NCBI RefSeq assembly: GCF_009664975.1 | Contig: NZ_WJXB01000005.1 | Coordinates: 186,001 to 250,000 of the forward strand | DNA: 64,000 nt | Source: Paenibacillus monticola | GTDB taxonomy: Bacteria > Bacillota > Bacilli > Paenibacillales > Paenibacillaceae | Reading direction: 5' to 3' | Part shown: in pieces, positions 26,745 to 35,684 of the stretch | How positions within the stretch are numbered: the first letter of the stretch is position 1 | Layout of the letters: each line of letters begins with the position of its first letter | Notes under the pieces: generated by a model | The model's database searches: none | Told to the model about the DNA's origin: nothing | Seen by the model: only the letters and a program-made list of their open reading frames with translations | Position numbers and translations under genes: made by a program

Positions 26745-27728
26745 TCATTTGCCTGCAGTGAGTGTTCGATTCTCCTGCTTCAGTCCTACCGGCATTTTAT
26801 GCCGCTTGGCAATTTTCAAATACAGTGCCAGTTCCCGACACAACTGCAAAATAGCAGATCGCACTTCAAATTCCTCACGAGTCTCTGGCAGCTCCATTTT
26901 TTGAAACTCCTCCTCCAGACCATAGAGCAGTCGTTCTGTCCGGCCTGTGTATTCTTCTGCCAGAACATCTCCGCTGAGCTGATCGAACAATTCAGCGACC
27001 ATATCACCGTGCGGCAGTTGGCGATAGACCTGCGACAACAGCTGCAGCATATTTTGAATCGATTCCAGCTGTTCCTTCCGCATGTAGAAGTAAACATTCC
27101 ACGCCGCATCCGGATTTATCACATGATTCTCCATTTCCCTGGCTGCAGCGCTCAGACCGCGTTGTACCGCCGTGTTCGCCCCAATAAGCTCTTTTCCATC
27201 CCAGATATATCCAGGTTCACGCAGTGTCCGTGCCAGTTGGGTGAAAATAACTGAAAAGAAGCCATCGACTTCCTTGCGGATGACATACATCGCCCCTTCG
27301 GTCTGCGGCATGTAGATCAGATTCACCAGCCCGGCGGAGCCGAGACCAATTACCAACAATTCAATCTGCTGAAGCAGGATATGCAGCGTAATCTCAGCTT
27401 GTCCAAATACACGAAAGACGATAACGGAGCTAGTAACGATACCTTCCTTAAAGCCAGATTTCACAATAAGCGGAAAGCCGAACAGCACGTACATTCCAAG
27501 CACCCAATAATGAAAACCCAAGACCCAGAATAAAATACAGCCAAAAAAGAGTCCCACGAGCGAGGCCGTAAAACGTGCCGTTATCGTCCGGAGACTCCTC
27601 TTGCGGGTGGTTTCCACACCCAGAATCGCTAACAGACCCGCACTCTGCGCATTTGGTATTCCTACAGCAGCTGCCAACAATACGGACAGGACGGTTGCAG
27701 CCGCTGTTTTGATAATTCGAAATCCCAT
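26745..27728 (-). CDS. Aromatic acid exporter family membrane protein (ArAE_1)
   Basis: 327 residues. The first half is a hydrophobic bundle with 4-5 membrane helices (TVLSVLLAAAVGIPNAQSAG; FTASLVGLFFGCILFWVLGF). The second half is a long helical cytoplasmic domain (about 160-320). This is the layout of the FUSC-like aromatic acid exporter family. The start has AAGGAG 9 nt upstream. It lies 136 bp downstream of the ABC-importer permease on the same strand. Its substrate is not known. Confidence 0.82.
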   Translation of the reverse strand: MGFRIIKTAAATVLSVLLAAAVGIPNAQSAGLLAILGVETTRKRSLRTITARFTASLVGLFFGCILFWVLGFHYWVLGMYVLFGFPLIVKSGFKEGIVTSSVIVFRVFGQAEITLHILLQQIELLVIGLGSAGLVNLIYMPQTEGAMYVIRKEVDGFFSVIFTQLARTLREPGYIWDGKELIGANTAVQRGLSAAAREMENHVINPDAAWNVYFYMRKEQLESIQNMLQLLSQVYRQLPHGDMVAELFDQLSGDVLAEEYTGRTERLLYGLEEEFQKMELPETREEFEVRSAILQLCRELALYLKIAKRHKMPVGLKQENRTLTAGK

Positions 27729-27863
27729 GAAGATATCTCTCCTTGAAAGTTTTGTAAGTCATGCTTCTCCGAAATAGCTTCATACAAAACTCGCTTCGGA
27801 AGCTTAGGTAAAGATATAGTCATGGTACAAGATTTTCCGCAGAGACACAATAAGACATTATTT

Positions 27864-28700
27864 TCATTGTCTCGACAATAGAATCTTTTCCATATATAAG
27901 ACCAACTGATACATTGCCGTTGCCACTGCTGCGATGATAAGCAGACTGGACATGACCAGCGTGAAATTAAATACCTGAAAGCCATAAATAATCAGATAGC
28001 CAAGCCCTGACTTCGCGACCAGAAACTCACCAACAATGACCCCCACCCAGGACATGCCCACATTCACTTTTAGTGTAGAGACAACCGTTGGGAAGGATGC
28101 AGGTAAAATAACCTTGAAGAATACCTGTACCCGAGTTGCTCCGAAGGAGCGGACTACCTTGATTAAATTAGGGTCCACGCTGCAGAAACTGTTATACACA
28201 ACCAGCGTGGTTATGATGACTGTAATCGATAATGTAGTGACAACGATAGCAGTGAATCCCGCACCAAACATTACGATAAATATTGGGCCGAGCGCCACTT
28301 TCGGCATGCTGTTAAAGACGACCATATACGGATCAAGGACTGCTGATAGAAAAGGCGACCACCAGATGATAACAGCCAGCAGAGTCCCAAGCAGAGTACC
28401 CAACACAAAGCCTACGGCAGTCTCGCCTACTGTTATCCCGAGATGCGGCCAGAGACTGCCGCTAACCATATCCCCCCAGATCTGCCGGAAGACCTTAGTC
28501 GGATAGCTGAACAACAACTCATCAATATAGCCCAGTCTGGCCCCCGCTTCCCAAAGGACGAAGAACAGCAGCAGCACACCGCTGCGCACAGCAAGAACCT
28601 GATTGCGCCGCCGCTGCTTTTTCTTCTTAAATTCTCCATGCATTTGCTGCAGCCATAACTCTCGGGAAGCTGCGTCCCCGGTTTGCCCGTTATGCTTCAC
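27864..28700 (-). CDS. ABC importer permease (SsuC/TauC/YtlD-like)
   Basis: 278 residues with about six membrane helices and the binding-protein-dependent transport signature (EAA loop around RSFGATRVQVFFKVILPASFP). It belongs to the nitrate/sulfonate/taurine type. The start is GTG at 28700, which overlaps the TAG stop of the ATPase (TAGTG) and follows GGAGG by 8 nt, so translation is coupled. A frame longer by 12 codons exists upstream but lies inside the ATPase gene. Partner of the two genes upstream. Confidence 0.88.
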   Translation of the reverse strand: MKHNGQTGDAASRELWLQQMHGEFKKKKQRRRNQVLAVRSGVLLLFFVLWEAGARLGYIDELLFSYPTKVFRQIWGDMVSGSLWPHLGITVGETAVGFVLGTLLGTLLAVIIWWSPFLSAVLDPYMVVFNSMPKVALGPIFIVMFGAGFTAIVVTTLSITVIITTLVVYNSFCSVDPNLIKVVRSFGATRVQVFFKVILPASFPTVVSTLKVNVGMSWVGVIVGEFLVAKSGLGYLIIYGFQVFNFTLVMSSLLIIAAVATAMYQLVLYMEKILLSRQ

Positions 28701-29476
28701 TAGCTTTCCCTCCCTGCAGACTCCATTTCCTGCCATATTTCATGAAAAAGCTCCGCGAAGCCTGCCTGATCACGCGCATATAAAGGAGGTGCGGCCCGGA
28801 TAACCTCCGGTACTGGAAAGACTTTGCGGATCTTGCCCGGATTCCGCTGCAACAGAATAACCCGGCTGCTGACCGCAATCGCCTCGGACAGGTCATGTGT
28901 TACCAGCACTGCCGTTGTCCCGCGGCGGCGCAGTGTCTCTGACACCAGGTCCTCAAGCTGCAGCTTGATCTGGTAATCCAGCGCCGAGAAGGGTTCATCC
29001 AGCAGCAGCAGTCCAGGGTCAGTGGCCAAGGTGCGCACCAGCGCCACCCTTTGGCGCATGCCTCCAGACAGCTGCGCTGGGTAAGCTTGAGCCTTATCCT
29101 TAAGCCCCATGTCTTGGAGCAGCTCCAAAGTCTTCTTTTTTGTATCATCATTCAAACATCCCGTTAACTCCAGACCTAGCACCGCATTGTCCAATATGCT
29201 GCGCCAGGGAAAAAGATAGTCCTGCTGCAGCATATACCCTACCTCTGGAGAGGGTCCATTCATGGGCCGGCCATTGATAACCACTTCACCGCGCGAAGGT
29301 TGTAGCAGCCCGGCTATGATCGATAATATAGTTGTCTTACCGCAACCACTGGGACCAACCAGGCTGACGAATTCTCCCTTTTCAACAGTAAGATTCAGGT
29401 CCTCAACGGCTAATGAAGCCTCAAGATCGCCAAGATAGGCATGCGTAACTCCCTTTAGCTGCACTACTGGAAGCAT
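28700..29476 (-). CDS. ABC importer ATP-binding protein (SsuB/YtlC-like)
   Basis: 258 residues. Walker A GPSGCGKTT, Q-loop LQQDYLFPW, signature LSGGMRQRVALVRTLA, Walker B LLLLDEPFSALD and an H-loop (VLVTHDLSEA). The sequence type is that of the sulfonate/taurine/nitrate importers. I start at the ATG at 29476, which follows AAAAGGAGG by 7 nt; the 40 extra codons upstream in the open frame are not family-like. It drives the neighbouring permease and binding protein. Confidence 0.9.
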   Translation of the reverse strand: MLPVVQLKGVTHAYLGDLEASLAVEDLNLTVEKGEFVSLVGPSGCGKTTILSIIAGLLQPSRGEVVINGRPMNGPSPEVGYMLQQDYLFPWRSILDNAVLGLELTGCLNDDTKKKTLELLQDMGLKDKAQAYPAQLSGGMRQRVALVRTLATDPGLLLLDEPFSALDYQIKLQLEDLVSETLRRRGTTAVLVTHDLSEAIAVSSRVILLQRNPGKIRKVFPVPEVIRAAPPLYARDQAGFAELFHEIWQEMESAGRES

Positions 29477-29534
29477 ATCGGCCCCTCCTTTTAGGTTGTA
29501 GTGCTTGAACCCCCCTCTAATGTTGTGTAACTTG

Positions 29535-30557
29535 TTATTTTGAGACGTCAGCCTTAAGGCTTGCTTCTGCTTTTTCGGCAAAGCTGTTATTGACAATTTT
29601 CTCTACTGGAACACGTGCTTTCAATTCCCCGGCATTCTCCATGACATCCAACAGATTGTTCCATTCCTCGTTATCCACAACCGGATTAACGGCATAGGTA
29701 TCCTGTTCCTTGTAACGCTTGACCGACGAGACTACAATATCCCGGTCTGTATTCTCAAAAAAGGGAAGAATTGCATCGGTAATCTCCTCTGGACTGTGCT
29801 CCTTCACCCATAGCTGTGCACGCTGGATCGCATTGGTGAACTTCTGGACGGTGTCTCCATTTTTGCTGATATAGCTGTCTTTGGACATAAATACCGTATA
29901 AGGTAAATAGCCGCTCTCTATCCCGAACGAAGCTACAACTTTACCCCGGCCTTCACGTTCGAAGATGGATGCCTGAGGTTCAAACAGCTGCACGTAATCC
30001 CCTGTCCCCGAAGCAAAGGCTCCGGCAATGTTAGCGAAGTCGATATTCTGAATTAGAGTAATATCCTTGGCAGGATCTATCCCTTTTTGCAATAAGCTAT
30101 ACGCCCCGGCCATTTGTGGCATTCCGCCTTTTCTTTGGCCGAGAAAGGTTGAGCCCTCCACTTTATCCCAGCTGAAATCATCTACATCCTTACGGGCGAA
30201 CAGAAATGTCCCATCCCGTTGAGTCAACTGCGCAAAGTTAATGACAGGATCATCCGCACCCTGCTGGTACACATAAATGGAAGTTTCCGAGCCTACCAGC
30301 GCCACATCAATGGCTCCCGAGAGAAGCGCAGTCATAGTCTTGTCTCCGCCTGGAATCGTCTGTAGTTCTACCTCCAACCCCTCATCCTTAAAAAAGTTCT
30401 GCGACAAAGCCACATATTCTGGCGCATAAAAGACAGAGCGGGTAACTTCGCCAATCTTCACCTTTACCCCCGTTGAATCTCCACCACAGCCGGCAAGTAT
30501 TGAAAAACATAATGTAATGAGCATGAGTGACAGGGACCTCTTGTTCCTTCTCTTCAT
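29535..30557 (-). CDS. ABC importer substrate-binding lipoprotein (SsuA/YtlA-like)
   Basis: 340 residues. A lipoprotein signal peptide ends in SILAGC near residue 23, placing the protein on the outer face of the membrane. The mature part is an NMT1/SsuA-type binding protein (VTRSVFYAPEYVALSQNFF, LLSGAIDVALVGSETSIYVY). The ligand could be an aliphatic sulfonate, a thiamine precursor or a similar molecule; this cannot be fixed from the sequence. The ATG follows AAAGGAG by 8 nt. First gene of the three-gene operon. Confidence 0.88.
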   Translation of the reverse strand: MKRRNKRSLSLMLITLCFSILAGCGGDSTGVKVKIGEVTRSVFYAPEYVALSQNFFKDEGLEVELQTIPGGDKTMTALLSGAIDVALVGSETSIYVYQQGADDPVINFAQLTQRDGTFLFARKDVDDFSWDKVEGSTFLGQRKGGMPQMAGAYSLLQKGIDPAKDITLIQNIDFANIAGAFASGTGDYVQLFEPQASIFEREGRGKVVASFGIESGYLPYTVFMSKDSYISKNGDTVQKFTNAIQRAQLWVKEHSPEEITDAILPFFENTDRDIVVSSVKRYKEQDTYAVNPVVDNEEWNNLLDVMENAGELKARVPVEKIVNNSFAEKAEASLKADVSK

Positions 30558-30639
30558 TCTTCATTCTCCTTTCTTACCGGGTCTATTACCCTTATCTAAA
30601 GCATATGCTGCTGCCTAGTGAAAGGTTAAGAAGAGCTAA

Positions 30640-30653
30640 TGATACCGTTTGCA
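30640..30653. promoter_or_regulatory. cre-like site upstream of the importer and the amylase
   Basis: TGATACCGTTTGCA matches the catabolite-response consensus TGWAANCGNTNWCA at most positions. It lies about 80 bp upstream of the importer operon (minus strand) and about 290 bp upstream of the amylase. Confidence 0.4.
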
Positions 30654-30832
30654 CAGATTTATTGTGATTTACAGAGCTGAATACAGCTGAGATCATTTAT
30701 CTCCTTCGTTAATACTGAACCTTATTTGAGATATTCCTATTAATCACGGGGAATTTATAGAATATCAAAGTAAATAAGAAGATATTTAGAACAGATGCCA
30801 GATTATTAGACTATTCCGGATTTTTAGAGTTG

Positions 30833-30890
30833 TGCAAACGTTTTAATATTGTGGGTATTTTCAGGTAATATTAATGATAAAGCGCTTACC
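30833..30890 (+). promoter_or_regulatory. Two cre/LacI-type sites and promoter region of the amylase
   Basis: TGCAAACGTTTTAA (30833-30846) and ATAAAGCGCTTACC (30877-30890) both fit the CcpA/LacI-family consensus with a central CG. TATAAA at 30895-30900 could be the -10, so the second site would overlap the promoter. This suggests catabolite or sugar-specific repression of the amylase. The rest of the roughly 370-bp gap shows nothing else. Confidence 0.45.
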
Positions 30891-30932
30891 TTACTATAAA
30901 AAGCGAACTTGCCATGAAAGAGGTTGTCTACT

Positions 30933-32651
30933 ATGTATCCACAGTTTACATATCTACCTTCAAAACGCACCCTCCAGACTGTTACTGCCACAGCCTTAAC
31001 TGCTGTAATGCTGGTCGGTTGCTCTGGTAATCCTCCGAAAGGATCTGCTCTATCGACCGCCTCTCCTCAAACGACAGCACAGCAGAATCACACAGTTGCT
31101 CCAGCAGTTACCCAACAGAGTACTAACAAATCTGTGACGGCTGTTGATGAGCAGCCCTCCACTGTCTTTTATGAAATATTTGTGCGTTCCTTCTTTGACT
31201 CGGATGGCGACGGAATTGGTGATTTGCAGGGAGTTACGGAGAAACTCGATTATTTGAATGATGGCGATCCCGCTACCACAGATGATCTAGGCATTGGAGG
31301 TATTTGGCTTATGCCTATTAATCCTTCCCCAAGTTATCATGGCTACGATGTAACCGATTATCGCAATATTAATCCTGATTACGGAACTCTAGAGGATCTG
31401 CAGGAGCTTATTCAAGCGGCACATCAAAGAGGCATCAAAGTGATTATGGATTTGGTGGTGAATCACACCTCGAAGGAACATCCGTGGTTTGTTGATTCTG
31501 CTAAGAATGAAGAGGGTAAATACCGAGACTGGTATATTTGGGCAGAGGATCAGAATCGACCAGCAAGCGGAACCAGTGCTGCGGGCAGTGGCAATCCGTG
31601 GCATAGCCTGCTTGGGAGTCACTATATGGGCACTTTTTGGGAGGGGATGCCTGATTTGAATTTCGATAATCCAGCAGTTCGCAGTGAAATGTTGGACATC
31701 GGACAATTCTGGCTGGAAAAAGGCGTAGATGGCTTTCGACTGGATGCAGCCAAACATATCTATGAGGATCTGCTAACAGACAAAAGTGCAGCTACAACCG
31801 CTAAAAATGTAACCTGGTGGCAGGAATTCCGCAAAGCTATGAATGCGGTCAATCCGCAGGCTTATATTGTAGGCGAGGTATGGGAGAATTCTGCCGTTTC
31901 TGTTGGTGCTTATCTGAATCAGGCTTTCGATTCGGGCTTTAACTTTGGCTTGGCAGAGACCTTGCTCCATTCCGTAGAAGCAGAGAAAGACAGTGGGGCA
32001 GCCTATACGCTAGAACGTACGTATAAGCTTTACTCACAAATCTCAAAGAACGCTTTTACCGATGCCATATTTCTAACAAATCATGATCAGAATAGAGTTA
32101 TGAGCCAGCTGCAAGACAACTTGGATCATGCTAAAATGGCTGCAGCCATGCTGCTAACCCTACCCGGAAATCCTTTCATCTATTATGGTGAGGAGATTGG
32201 GATGCTCGGTGTGAAGCCGGATGAAGGCATCCGCGAGCCTATGAGATGGGTACCTGAGGAAGATGGCAAAGGTCAAACAACCTGGGAAGACAGCAACAAT
32301 AACATATTTAACGCAGAAAATAATGTGAAAAGTCAAAGTAAAGATGACCACTCGCTGCTGGAGCGATACCGTGAGCTCATCTCCCTCCGTAATGAAGTGC
32401 CTGCCTTGCGTGACGGAGGAATTCGTGATTATACCTCTGGCAATCCCGGTGTTATGGCTTATGAAAGAGTGACCGCTCAGGAACAAGTACTAGTTGTGCA
32501 TAATCTTACCGGTAAAGAACAACAGGTCTCGCTCCATCCCAATGTGAATGGAGACAGTTATCACAAAGTTCTTAAGTACATCTCCGACGTAGCCGTCTTG
32601 AAGGGAGAATCCCTAAACTTACCTCCCTATTCATCTGCCATTCTGAACTAA
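30933..32651 (+). CDS. Alpha-amylase family glycoside hydrolase, lipoprotein
   Basis: 572 residues. A signal peptide ends in AVMLVGC, a lipobox, so the enzyme is tethered outside the cell. A Ser/Thr/Gln-rich linker of about 40 residues follows. The GH13 (beta/alpha)8 domain has VFYEIFVRSFFDSDGDGIGD, the metal-binding MDLVVNHTS, the nucleophile Asp in DGFRLDAAKH, the general acid Glu in VGEVWE and the transition-state Asp in FLTNHDQNR. It ends in a short beta-domain. Likely cleaves alpha-1,4-glucans or short maltodextrins. I use the ATG at 30933; the TTG nine bases upstream is too close to the AGAGG site. Confidence 0.94.
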   Translation: MYPQFTYLPSKRTLQTVTATALTAVMLVGCSGNPPKGSALSTASPQTTAQQNHTVAPAVTQQSTNKSVTAVDEQPSTVFYEIFVRSFFDSDGDGIGDLQGVTEKLDYLNDGDPATTDDLGIGGIWLMPINPSPSYHGYDVTDYRNINPDYGTLEDLQELIQAAHQRGIKVIMDLVVNHTSKEHPWFVDSAKNEEGKYRDWYIWAEDQNRPASGTSAAGSGNPWHSLLGSHYMGTFWEGMPDLNFDNPAVRSEMLDIGQFWLEKGVDGFRLDAAKHIYEDLLTDKSAATTAKNVTWWQEFRKAMNAVNPQAYIVGEVWENSAVSVGAYLNQAFDSGFNFGLAETLLHSVEAEKDSGAAYTLERTYKLYSQISKNAFTDAIFLTNHDQNRVMSQLQDNLDHAKMAAAMLLTLPGNPFIYYGEEIGMLGVKPDEGIREPMRWVPEEDGKGQTTWEDSNNNIFNAENNVKSQSKDDHSLLERYRELISLRNEVPALRDGGIRDYTSGNPGVMAYERVTAQEQVLVVHNLTGKEQQVSLHPNVNGDSYHKVLKYISDVAVLKGESLNLPPYSSAILN

Positions 32652-33307
32652 AGAATAGAAGCGGGTTGCCAGACCCATTCTGTAAAAGTATTGCATAGCT
32701 GAGATTTATTCATCGGAAAAGCAATCATCCAGTCCTCTGCAGCACTGCAGTTCATGCGCAGCAGCCAACCAGAGGAGAAATCACCGATATAGGCAGCATA
32801 ATGTACTTCCCAACCGCTATCGCTCCGAGAACAGAGCCGCAATTCACCCTCGGTGCAATAATATTTAATGACCTTGGCAAGTTGGACGGAGTGCTCATAT
32901 TCTCCGGTTTCAGCAAATAAACTTTGAGTTAAACTATGTAGAGTGGATGAAACTGAGCTCTCTTTGAGCTCTTCATACTTATGTTTGGACATCATCAGAG
33001 CTGGAACAAGCGGGTAACTCGGCTCAAGTGGTTCAATTATATTGAACAGCTGAAGGCAGGCCTGCTCTACTGCTGCAAGTTCAATCCGTTCAAACTTTAT
33101 GGCGCCACCCTTTTGATTAGAGATCAACAGAATCCTATCCTTATATACTTGCAGACATACGTCTTGAACATGCTCGCCTTCACTATATCGCAATCGGCAC
33201 ATTCGTTCCGCGGCTGTCGCCGTACGCAGCTGTTCCATTACATTTTCATTCATAGCACAATCAGGGAACAGAAAATGCGCTAAATATACGCTGTCTTTAT
33301 CATTCAC
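32648..33307 (-). CDS. Hypothetical protein, 219 aa
   Basis: A family I do not recognise. It has no signal peptide, is mixed alpha/beta by composition and rich in Cys (about seven residues) and Trp near the C-terminus (DWMIAFPMNKSQLCN). It converges on the amylase and their stops overlap within the sequence CTAA, so the two 3' ends share bases. The start has only a weak site (GGTGTGA directly upstream), and other starts are not better. Single gene facing plus-strand neighbours. Confidence 0.6.
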   Translation of the reverse strand: MNDKDSVYLAHFLFPDCAMNENVMEQLRTATAAERMCRLRYSEGEHVQDVCLQVYKDRILLISNQKGGAIKFERIELAAVEQACLQLFNIIEPLEPSYPLVPALMMSKHKYEELKESSVSSTLHSLTQSLFAETGEYEHSVQLAKVIKYYCTEGELRLCSRSDSGWEVHYAAYIGDFSSGWLLRMNCSAAEDWMIAFPMNKSQLCNTFTEWVWQPASIL

Positions 33308-33477
33308 ACCATCGTATCCTTCCTTAAATCAATAAAAATTTAAAATCCAAGCAAAATAAATGCGTCTTCGTGATATAAATCGCAATCTTTATGTTATCAT
33401 AAGCTAATTTTAAGGTAAAATTAAGAAATAAAGGTTAAGATCAAAACATGAAATACTTGTAGCGAGGTGATTTCAAA

Positions 33478-33717
33478 ATGAGAATGGTCATAACATTTCA
33501 GAACAAACTTGTACCTGTGTATTTCACAACAGAAAATAAACAGCCCACTCAAAAAGTACTTAGATTACTTAACAGTACGCTGGAGCTCAAAATTCAAAAA
33601 GGCAAAACTGCCCTCAAGAAATGTCTCAATTCTCTGATTAGTATCGAAATTAAAGGCTCTGAAGCTATATTGCACAGTTACAGTGAAAACGATTCATTAG
33701 CTCTATCCCTCTATTAA
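33478..33717 (+). CDS. Small hypothetical protein, 79 aa
   Basis: No family recognised. It is basic with a short hydrophobic start (MRMVITFQNKLVPVYF) and a mid-region KIQKGKTALKKCLNSL. The start has GAGGTGATTTCAAA upstream. Its last codons are part of a strong terminator hairpin. Promoter region likely at 33380-33470 (not resolved). Confidence 0.5.
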   Translation: MRMVITFQNKLVPVYFTTENKQPTQKVLRLLNSTLELKIQKGKTALKKCLNSLISIEIKGSEAILHSYSENDSLALSLY

Positions 33718-33734
33718 TAGAGGGATATTTTTTT
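33705..33734 (+). terminator. Intrinsic terminator overlapping the small gene
   Basis: ATCCCTCTATTAATAGAGGGAT is a perfect 22-bp palindrome followed by A then T7. The stop codon of the 79-aa gene lies inside it. Confidence 0.9.
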
Positions 33735-33750
33735 GCCTAACTACAGCACA

Positions 33751-33797
33751 TATAATAAGGCATACTCCTTAAAGTTACAGGAATATGCCTTATTATA
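33751..33797. terminator. Long hairpin between two small genes
   Basis: TATAATAAGGCATA and TATGCCTTATTATA pair perfectly (14 bp), with an inner TCCTT/AGGA extension and a loop. Lies between the 79-aa gene and the minus-strand 45-aa ORF and can fold on both strands. Likely a bidirectional stop, although the T-runs are short. Confidence 0.5.
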
Positions 33798-33832
33798 TTT
33801 TAACACCGCTCTATTTGATTGGCGGCTGCTCT

Positions 33833-33970
33833 TCAGCCGGTTTTATAATTCGCATTTTCTGCTTTTTCGGCTTTTTGAATCCGCAGCTTGAATAACTTCA
33901 CTAAATTCAGACGTGTGCGTTCTTCATGACAGCTGTCCAATTTCTTTATTATGAAACGGTCAATGGACAT
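33833..33970 (-). CDS. Possible 45-aa small protein
   Basis: An open frame of 46 codons, starting MSIDRFIIKKLDSCHEERTR and continuing with a basic amphipathic stretch (LVKLFKLRIQKAEKAEN). AAAGGAAGCGAAGG lies upstream of the ATG. It is followed by the long hairpin at 33751-33797. It is lysine- and arginine-rich with no membrane segment, which hints at nucleic-acid or ribosome binding, but no family is recognised. Confidence 0.4.
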   Translation of the reverse strand: MSIDRFIIKKLDSCHEERTRLNLVKLFKLRIQKAEKAENANYKTG

Positions 33971-34184
33971 GTCCTTCGCTTCCTTTCATACTTCCATTCT
34001 TCCTAATCAGGTTAATAGGGAATAATTCCCTGCCCCCGTATCTCCTATATAAACGTGAATTCAACGATCTAAACGCACTTATTCTAACTAATTTTATCAT
34101 TCGAAAAAAGTTATTTACAAACAAAAAATTAAGTGCTATATTAAATAAAGTAAATACCTATTATATATATAAGGAGAAATCATA

Positions 34185-34811
34185 ATGACAAATGTCCTTT
34201 TTATCAAAGCTAATAACCGCCCTGTTGAACAATCCGTAAGTGTTAAGTTGTACCACGAATTTCTGGAGAGCTACAAACAAAGTCATCCACAAGATGAAAT
34301 TACTGAATTGGATCTGTTTGCAGAACAACTTCCGTATTATGACAACACATTAATTACCGGAATGTACAAAGCAGCCCAAGGTTATGAAGCAACACCTGAA
34401 GAAGCTGCAGGCGCTGCGCTGGTCAACAAATATCTGGAACAATTTATTGCTGCTGAAAAAGTAGTCATCGCGTTCCCGCTGTGGAACATGACTGTTCCGG
34501 CTGTATTGCATACTTATATTGACTACCTGAGCCAAGCCGGCAAAACGTTCCAGTACACTGCTGAAGGACCAAATGGTCTGCTAGGCGGCAAAAAAGTCGT
34601 TCTTTTGAATGCCAGAGGTGGTATTTATTCCGAAGGACCTGCTGCTGGTGCTGAAATGGCCGTAAACTTTATCTTGGGAATGTTAGGCTTCTGGGGAGTT
34701 ACGGATATTGAGCAAGTCATCATTGAAGGACATAACCAGCTTCCACAACAAGCCACAGAAATCATCGAAAAAGGCTTGCAATTGGCTAAGACTACGGCAG
34801 TATCATTCTAA
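34185..34811 (+). CDS. azoR: FMN-dependent NADH-azoreductase (AzoR family)
   Basis: 208 residues. A flavodoxin-fold enzyme: MTNVLFIKANNRP at the start forms the phosphate-binding region, with the conserved FPLWNMTVPAVLHTYIDYL and LLNARGGIYSEGP blocks. AzoR reduces azo bonds and quinones with NADH and may guard against thiol or electrophile stress. The ATG has TAAGGAG 8 nt upstream. A bare region follows, with one copy of the dispersed repeat. Confidence 0.93.
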   Translation: MTNVLFIKANNRPVEQSVSVKLYHEFLESYKQSHPQDEITELDLFAEQLPYYDNTLITGMYKAAQGYEATPEEAAGAALVNKYLEQFIAAEKVVIAFPLWNMTVPAVLHTYIDYLSQAGKTFQYTAEGPNGLLGGKKVVLLNARGGIYSEGPAAGAEMAVNFILGMLGFWGVTDIEQVIIEGHNQLPQQATEIIEKGLQLAKTTAVSF

Positions 34812-34990
34812 TCTGCCTCCAGTATTAAAAGTCTGGTTATAGTGATATACCGCAACTTTTTCAGATAGATTTTCTGCATCAACCGGACTTTTATTTATAT
34901 ATAGATTCACAAGGGGGTTTCTCATAAGCCATGCAAATGGTTGCTGGGATATCCCTTTTTTTTGAGCAATTCGTAAGTAAGTGTTCGGAG

Positions 34991-35130
34991 AGACGCTCCG
35001 CGAATGGCACGTTGCTCCAATCGCTGTTGTCTCCAGATGTATTGAATTACACTTGTCCGTGTACATCCGGAGACAAAGGCGAACGCTACCGCTTTTCCGC
35101 AATCGTTCCGTCCTCTCCGCTGATTTCAGC
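34991..35130. repeat. Dispersed repeat copy A
   Basis: Two conserved blocks (34991-35038 and 35078-35130) flank a hairpin whose arms are TGTCTCC (35028-35034) and GGAGACA (35069-35075). Copy B lies at 40868-41028: the left blocks match at 43 of 48 positions, and the right blocks are also close. The open frame on the minus strand across this copy looks like chance. Confidence 0.8.
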
Positions 35131-35244
35131 GGAAAAATCATACTCAAAATCTTCTTAAAAATCACAAAAAAGAGAGCGTCCTTTGGTAAAATGAACGTCT
35201 ATTAACCATTCTAAGGAGCAATTTCTTTGTACATTCAATAGACC

Positions 35245-35450
35245 ATGGACCCACTACACTTGCCAATAGAATTAGAAAAAGAATACCGAGCCAACACCTC
35301 GTTCGTGGTCGTCAATACAGCCGTCACCCAGCTAAACGTCGCCTATCTTTGCTGCAGCATTTCCGGACGGACGGCAGGCAGGGCAACTATCCTCCAAAAA
35401 TGCTAACCAATGTCTTTAATTACGCCTGCACCCAACGTATTTACTAGTCA
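35245..35450 (+). pseudogene. Remnant of an IS1182-like transposase N-terminus
   Basis: The frame from 35245 reads PLHLPIELEKEYRANTSFVV then VNTAVTQLNVAY. A second frame continues with GNYPPKMLTNVFNYACTQRI, ending in an internal stop after IY. Together these resemble the IS1182-type transposase start (a LPxDLE motif, a VVNxAVxQLN segment, then YHPKMLxKVxxYAYTQRIYSSR). A frameshift and a stop show it is dead. No inverted repeats were seen. The region to about 35530 shows further decayed sequence. Confidence 0.5.
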
Positions 35451-35536
35451 GAAAGGCCGCGGGAAACCGAGAAGTCACCATCAGCATGAAGTCCTTACGT
35501 TACCGAAGCCCGGCATGGAAATACGCTTGCGGTTCG

Positions 35537-35580
35537 AAAACGAGCCAGTCTCCAATAACCCAGAGAATGGCTCGTTTTTT
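35537..35580. terminator. Bidirectional terminator
   Basis: AAAACGAGCCA, a loop of about 20 nt, then TGGCTCGTTTTTT. The A-run and T-run flanks suggest both directions; it may serve rsgA on the minus strand. Confidence 0.7.
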
Positions 35581-35684
35581 AGCTTTTACAGCTTTGAAGT
35601 TTTCAACTAACTGTCTCATACGTGAAAAATATCTTTTTTGGGGACAGCACTCTTTCCTTTTACATAGAATATCTTGAGTTCTGC

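Noticed and set aside
34803..35165. 120-aa minus-strand ORF
   Set aside because: It runs through the dispersed repeat copy A, shows no family features or ribosome-binding site, and its composition looks random.
35410..35610. 66-aa plus-strand ORF
   Set aside because: Runs through the decayed transposase and a terminator hairpin; no ribosome-binding site.
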